A DNA stretch of 64,000 bases, from positions 2,108,001-2,172,000 of the forward strand of contig OZ251531.1 of assembly GCA_965243185.1 (NCBI GenBank), read 5' to 3'. A model generated the notes under the pieces. It was given only the letters and a program-made list of their open reading frames with translations, did not search any database and had not been told where the DNA came from. The position numbers were made by a program, and so were the translations under genes. Shown piece by piece: positions 60,375-64,000 of the stretch. Source of the stretch: CBDBCU01 sp965243185 (GTDB lineage: Bacteria; Chloroflexota; Dehalococcoidia; Lucifugimonadales; UBA3495). Within the stretch, counting starts at the first letter, position 1. Every line of letters starts with the position of its first letter.

Positions 60375-60942
60375 TAGCCGCCTCCCGCCGCCGTTGCGAC
60401 CGGCGGATACTCCACACCAAATAGCCGGTTATCATCAGCAACACCACGCTGACCCCGGCAAACACCAGTGTACCGACCACATACTGCCTGGGTTCCGGCA
60501 CCGTCACCGACCCCACCTCCGTTCCCACCCGTCCCAGCGGCCCGTCCACCTCCACGCTGACCTGCCATGGCCCGGGATATTCCAGCTTCATTCGCGCCCG
60601 GTACTCCTCCGGCCGCGCCGGTACACTCAGCGCAGTAGCCCAGCCGGTTTCCCCGTGGCGCAAATGCCGGGTGCGAATTTGCACCCGGGCATCGGTTATC
60701 GATTGCCCGTTATCGGCGTCCCGCACCGTAACGCTGAACTGCGCGCTGCCCAACGACAAATTCGACGCTTCCCCGGCCACCGCCAAATCATAACCCCCGG
60801 CCGTAACCCGGTTAACCAGCAGCTTCGGGTCCGACCCGCCTCCTTGCGCCGCCACCGGAGCCGCCAACAGCGGCGTCAGCAGCAGCACTAAAGACAGCAG
60901 CAGGGAAAAGGGCAAAAGTTTCAAGTCAGCCATCCTGATCAC
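60364..60942 (-). CDS. FixH/YtkA-like secreted-domain membrane protein
   Basis: A 192-aa protein: signal peptide (LLPFSLLLSLVLLLTPLLAAPVAAQG), an Ig-like beta-sandwich (about 40-145, with VTVRDADNGQSITDARVQIRTRHLRHGETGWAT and YRARMKLEYPGPWQVSVEV, as in YtkA/FixH copper or oxidase-assembly proteins) and a C-terminal TM anchor (VVGTLVFAGVSVVLLMITGYLVW). GTG 60942 follows AGAGG. With CtaG downstream it suggests a respiratory-oxidase assembly pair. Confidence 0.75.
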   Translation of the reverse strand: MIRMADLKLLPFSLLLSLVLLLTPLLAAPVAAQGGGSDPKLLVNRVTAGGYDLAVAGEASNLSLGSAQFSVTVRDADNGQSITDARVQIRTRHLRHGETGWATALSVPARPEEYRARMKLEYPGPWQVSVEVDGPLGRVGTEVGSVTVPEPRQYVVGTLVFAGVSVVLLMITGYLVWSIRRSQRRREAANAG

Positions 60943-61038
60943 CGGCCGCTAACCTCTGCCGGCATCGTTTTCAACAATACCATTCTAGCAGATTTTCGGC
61001 GGCGATTTTACCGGGGACAGCCGGTTTATCCGGATAAT

Positions 61039-61286
61039 CCCGGCCTGCCTTCCCCTACCCCTGAAAAGTCTTAACCCACACCCCCGGCGACCCCGGCGCG
61101 TGTATCATCATCGTCCGCGCCCGCGGGTTCGACGGATCCGCCTCCCGTTGCGCCTCCCACTCCGCGCTCTCCGAAACCTGCGGATGCTCAAACTCGTACA
61201 CCGTAGCGTAGCCCGGCGCGCCCCGCATCGTCCGGTAGCGGCGGCCCCGAATAACCCCCGGCACCTTTTCGTAGTTGGGCACATAA
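61039..61286. repeat. 248-bp direct repeat, copy 1
   Basis: Nearly identical to 61921-62168 in the same orientation and of the same length. It holds the 3' half of the EthD-like gene without its start. The two copies flank the lipoprotein gene. Confidence 0.85.
61055..61285 (-). pseudogene. Truncated duplicate of the EthD-like gene
   Basis: The last ~75 codons (PNYEKVPGVIRGRRYRTMRGAPGYATVYEFEHPQVSESAEW...TFQG) of the gene at 61937-62596 with a few substitutions. It lacks the first domain and any ribosome site; an open frame exists but is probably not expressed. Confidence 0.75.
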
Positions 61287-61316
61287 GACGCCGCCGTCTG
61301 AATGGATTAGCCGGCG

Positions 61317-61892
61317 TCAGTTGACCGGTTCAAACGAGCCCGGGGCTACCAACTCGTAGGCGTGGAAAGAGATTCGGCTCATTTTCGGGACGCCATAGTA
61401 GTTGTTCCTATCCATTACCATAGCCTCCCGATAGCCCTTAAACCTGACGCCCATATTATAACAACCGTCCCGGAACGGCTGTCCTTGACTCTTGCTATAG
61501 GCTAACCCAGCATATTTCTTCGTCGGGTGACTAGCCATCCTAGCTAATCCATCCACGGTGGTAAGCAAGATGATATGCTCTTCATCCGCGCTATCCCAAG
61601 GTGTTACGCGACCAGCATAGCAACCTTGGAGGATAAGCACCCGTCCGCTCCGGGGGCGTTCCGGCAAATCTGCTATAAGAACGGGGACATTTTGCATCCC
61701 CCATTTTACTGCGGGCGTGGCAGTCGGAACCAGCGTGGCAGTGGGGGGCGGTGTGGCGGTCGGAACGGGGGTAGCGGTTGGGGACGGCGTGGCAGTAGGA
61801 ACCGGCGCGGCGCAGGCCGCCGTCAACGTCACGGTGCTGACAAACAAGATGCCAATGGACACTTTGGATAGCAGGTATTGGAATTGCGACAT
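61317..61892 (-). CDS. Putative lipoprotein
   Basis: A 191-aa exported protein. Signal peptide with lipobox TLTAAC (Cys near residue 27), a linker of PTATP-type repeats (about 30-60), then a small soluble domain (VLIADLPERPRSGRVLILQGCYAG...) with two further Cys. ATG 61892 is chosen because AGAGAGG is 8 bases upstream. Flanked on both sides by the 248-bp direct repeat. Function unknown. Confidence 0.78.
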   Translation of the reverse strand: MSQFQYLLSKVSIGILFVSTVTLTAACAAPVPTATPSPTATPVPTATPPPTATLVPTATPAVKWGMQNVPVLIADLPERPRSGRVLILQGCYAGRVTPWDSADEEHIILLTTVDGLARMASHPTKKYAGLAYSKSQGQPFRDGCYNMGVRFKGYREAMVMDRNNYYGVPKMSRISFHAYELVAPGSFEPVN

Positions 61893-61920
61893 AGCCAGCA
61901 CCTCTCTTGTTATGGATTTG

Positions 61921-62168
61921 CCCGGCCTGCCTACCCCTACCCCTGAAAAGTCTTAACCCACACCCCCGGCGACCCCGGCGCGTGTATCATCATCGTCCGC
62001 GCCCGCGGGTTCGACGGATCCGCTTCCCGCTGCGCCTCCCACTCCGCGCTCTCCGAAACCTGCGGACGCTCAAACTCGTACACCGTAGCGTAGCCCGGCG
62101 CGCCCCGTACCGTCCGGTAGCGGCGGCCCCGAATCACCCCCGGCACCTTTTCGTAGTTGGGAACATAA
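61921..62168. repeat. 248-bp direct repeat, copy 2 (inside the intact EthD-like gene)
   Basis: The source copy: it starts 16 bases beyond the stop of the EthD-like gene and covers its second domain. About ten differences from copy 1. Confidence 0.85.
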
Positions 62169-62596
62169 ATGGTACTGTACCAGTGATTCCACTCGGCTTC
62201 GTGTTCCGGCACCGCATCCATCCGCCCGATTTGCAGCGCCGGCGCCATATCGCTCCCGGCAATCTCCGCCGTCAACTCCGCCGGGTGAATCATCTGATAA
62301 ACATTGCTGATTAGGGTCGTGGCAATCGCCGGCCCCGAAGCCCGGTTCGCCCACTCGGAACGCGGCCGGTTCTTAAACGCCGCCGTCTCCACCACCGCCG
62401 GGCTTTCCAGTTCGTAGCAAGCCAGATGCTTCGGCCCGCTCTTGACCGCCTCATACCGGGCGGCGTTCAGCACCCCAGGAATCGCCAGCAGCTCCGGGAT
62501 GTGTTCCTCGTTATACCAGGCGTTAAAGTCGCCTTCCTTATCCGCCGGCACCTCCGCCCACACCATCAGCAACCCGGTTCCTTTCCGGTTCGGCAT
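61937..62596 (-). CDS. Two-domain EthD/dimeric alpha-beta-barrel-like protein
   Basis: A 219-aa protein made of two similar halves: WAEVPADKEGDFNAWYNEEHIPELLAIPGVLNAARYEAV (10-50) and MDAVPEHEAEWNHWYSTIYVPNYEKVPGVIRGRRYRTV (125-165), each with the FN.WY..EH/YVP...VPGV pattern of EthD-like ferredoxin-fold domains. Often found near aromatic-degradation genes; an FAH-family hydrolase follows upstream on the same strand. Catalytic role unknown. Confidence 0.75.
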   Translation of the reverse strand: MPNRKGTGLLMVWAEVPADKEGDFNAWYNEEHIPELLAIPGVLNAARYEAVKSGPKHLACYELESPAVVETAAFKNRPRSEWANRASGPAIATTLISNVYQMIHPAELTAEIAGSDMAPALQIGRMDAVPEHEAEWNHWYSTIYVPNYEKVPGVIRGRRYRTVRGAPGYATVYEFERPQVSESAEWEAQREADPSNPRARTMMIHAPGSPGVWVKTFQG

Positions 62597-62827
62597 ACCT
62601 AACTCCTTATATTTGGGATAGGGCGTGTTCCCACTAATTATTGACGCCCCGGATAACCGACGCTATAGCTATGTCATTCCAACCAGCTGCTATGTCATTC
62701 CGACCAAAGGGAGGAATCTAAAATGCCTGCCCTTGTTCCTCTCGATGCCTTTAGACCCCTCGCTATTCCTCGGAATAACTTGGCCGATTGACCGTGACAC
62801 CTAATCGTTAGCGTGAACCCGCGCTAG

Positions 62828-62879
62828 GTTCCCGGCGTCTTGTGCTTGCAAGGCTGCTTAATTGGGAGATGCCGGGAAC
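62828..62879 (-). terminator. Large hairpin after the FAH-family gene
   Basis: A 12-bp inverted repeat GTTCCCGGCGTC/GATGCCGGGAAC (one GT) encloses 28 bases. It lies 7 bases beyond the stop codon of the hydrolase gene. No clear T-run, so termination is only probable. The rest of the 290-bp gap holds two TATGTCATTCC-type repeats (about 62669-62715). Confidence 0.45.
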
Positions 62880-62885
62880 GGACTT

Positions 62886-63899
62886 TTACCCCCTCAGCTC
62901 ATACACATACCCCGCCGCGCTCCCCGCCTCCGGCAACCGCGGCTGCGTCTTAGCCCGGTAGCGATAGCCCGCCGGGATGTCCCCTTTCGGGCCAATAGTG
63001 TTGCGGAGAACGCCAATGCCCTCCACCTCATGCTCCACTACATCCCCCGGTTGCAGGAAACGCGCCGGGTAGCCCTTGCGAATCGCCTCGCCAATGGAAC
63101 CGCCGCCCACCGTGCCGCAGCCCAGCACATCCCCCGGAACAATGCGGCTGTCCCGGGCCGCCCGCTCCACCATCGCCCCCCAAGTGTGCCACGACAACCC
63201 CCCATCGCTGTCCTCCACCCAAGTCACGCCGTTGACCCGCGCCGAACACTTCACCCCCAAACGCCCGTCCTTCAGGTAAGGCAGCAGTTCGTCGGTTGTT
63301 ACCAGGCAAGGCCCCAGCGACGAGGCGGCATCCTTGCCCTTGGCCGGCCCCAACCCTACCGTGCTTTCATCCCGCTGCAAATCCCGGCAGCTCCAATCGT
63401 TGAAAATGCAGAACCCGGCAATGTAATCCAGCGCCTCCGCCGCGGCCACATTGACACCCTCTTTGCCGATGACGCAAGCAATTTCCAGCTCATAGTCCAG
63501 CATTTCCGCCGCCGCCGGGTAGGGAATAGTATCCTCCGGCCCATACACGCACAGCGGATTGGAAAAGTAGAAAATCGGCATCCGATACCACGCTTCCTCC
63601 CGCTCCCGGGTGCCTTGCTGGGTCGCGTGTTCCTCAAAAATCATAAAGTCCCGGATGGTCGGCGGCCGCAGGATCGGGGACTGAATCCGCACCTCCGCCG
63701 CCTCAAAAACCGGAGCGTTGACCTTGCCGGCCAAAGCCTCTTGTACCCGGGCCAAAGCGTCAGCCCCGGTTTCCAGCAACGCCTGCACATCCCGCAGCGG
63801 CGGCCCCGTGCCCAGCAACCCGCTGACCTCCACCACCTGCTCCCCCTGCCACACGCCGCAGCGCGGCCCCGTTCCCGTGTTATAAGTAACTAATTTCAT
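62886..63899 (-). CDS. Fumarylacetoacetate hydrolase (FAH) family protein
   Basis: A 337-aa enzyme. RPPTIRDFMIFEEHATQ near residue 80, MLDYELEIACVIGKEG (the metal-binding Glu-x-Glu) near 125, FNDWSCRDLQRDE near 158 and GDVLGCGTVGGGSIGE near 275 are the FAH signatures. Members cleave or hydrate acylpyruvates and aromatic-ring fission products with Mg2+. ATG 63899 follows AGGGAGG; the open frame to 63932 is not needed. With the EthD-like gene it forms a likely catabolic pair. Confidence 0.93.
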   Translation of the reverse strand: MKLVTYNTGTGPRCGVWQGEQVVEVSGLLGTGPPLRDVQALLETGADALARVQEALAGKVNAPVFEAAEVRIQSPILRPPTIRDFMIFEEHATQQGTREREEAWYRMPIFYFSNPLCVYGPEDTIPYPAAAEMLDYELEIACVIGKEGVNVAAAEALDYIAGFCIFNDWSCRDLQRDESTVGLGPAKGKDAASSLGPCLVTTDELLPYLKDGRLGVKCSARVNGVTWVEDSDGGLSWHTWGAMVERAARDSRIVPGDVLGCGTVGGGSIGEAIRKGYPARFLQPGDVVEHEVEGIGVLRNTIGPKGDIPAGYRYRAKTQPRLPEAGSAAGYVYELRG

Positions 63900-63952
63900 C
63901 CATAGCCCTCCCTGAACCCGCCGGGTTGCCAAGTCCCGGCTCTGTTGCCGTT

Positions 63953-63958
63953 AATATA
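63953..63958 (-). promoter_or_regulatory. -10 box of the FAH gene
   Basis: TATATT on the minus strand, 53 bases before the start codon; no convincing -35 is visible. Beyond it (to 64000) I see nothing assignable. Confidence 0.35.
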
Positions 63959-64000
63959 CCACATTGCGAACGCCCCCTCTTATTAGATGGCGCCGGAAGT

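Overview
The window is GC-rich bacterial chromosome. I infer a Chloroflexota-type organism, with moderate confidence and from gene style only. Secreted proteins carry long Pro/Thr 'PTATP' linkers, there are no outer-membrane or LPS genes, and the window has a DUF1800 protein, an MFS/dihydropyrimidinase cluster, SelB and giant paired FtsX-type permeases. It mixes ordinary housekeeping genes with a large amount of mobile and repeat DNA.

Region by region. 1-2.75 kb: the end of a CDS, tRNA-Lys(CTT), tRNA-Leu(TAG), and an oppDF-type peptide-transporter ATPase pair closed by a strong terminator. 2.75-8.24 kb: a solitary HigA-type antitoxin, then a complete 5,052-bp cargo transposon (3176-8227; 48-bp terminal inverted repeats; 8-bp target duplication CCGGCTTT) inserted just upstream of the lepA promoter. 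It carries an IS6-like DDE transposase, a small winged-helix/TM protein, a broken DNA methyltransferase-HNH fusion, a Bro-N protein and a divergent HEPN/PaREP1-like gene. 8.2-20 kb: lepA, DinB-like and membrane proteins, galU, a decayed IS1-like element, an AlkD-like protein, a DUF433/DUF5615 toxin-antitoxin pair with a frameshifted toxin, selB, an IscA-like protein, an SDR and a DUF1800 protein. 20-25.1 kb: two inverted, diverged copies of a ~0.5-kb non-coding element with compensatory changes in a shared hairpin flank an IS30 copy, a SAM methyltransferase, a PD-(D/E)XK protein and an SMP-30 protein. 25.1-30.1 kb: MFS transporter, dihydropyrimidinase, APRT and a metallo-beta-lactamase. 30.1-39 kb: two secreted proteins with a common Cys-TM-Arg C-terminal signal, an IS with a -1 frameshift site, tatA, tatC/tatB, an RlmD-Maf fusion and two paralogous 4-TM proteins. 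39.2-43.2 kb: an island with two tandem methyltransferase-HNH fusions and two small genes; its promoter-proximal leader RNA is shared with the transposon. 43.2-47.9 kb: amt preceded by a 27-residue membrane peptide gene, a second IS30 copy, a paralogous 27-residue gene with the same palindromic box, and small membrane proteins. 48-64 kb: enoyl-CoA hydratase, a secreted protein, a two-ATPase/two-giant-permease ABC operon, CtaG and a FixH/YtkA-like protein, a lipoprotein flanked by 248-bp direct repeats, a two-domain EthD-like protein and an FAH-family hydrolase.

Most notable are the duplicated structured non-coding element; the transposon whose two outward-facing terminal genes encode unrelated proteins ending in the same RVPKIA tail (all six codons differ, only at third positions); the leader RNA shared by transposon and island; the methyltransferase-HNH fusion family; and the duplicated 27-aa amt-linked peptide. 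IS30 insertions at the identical site of a dispersed palindrome show how repeats shape this chromosome.
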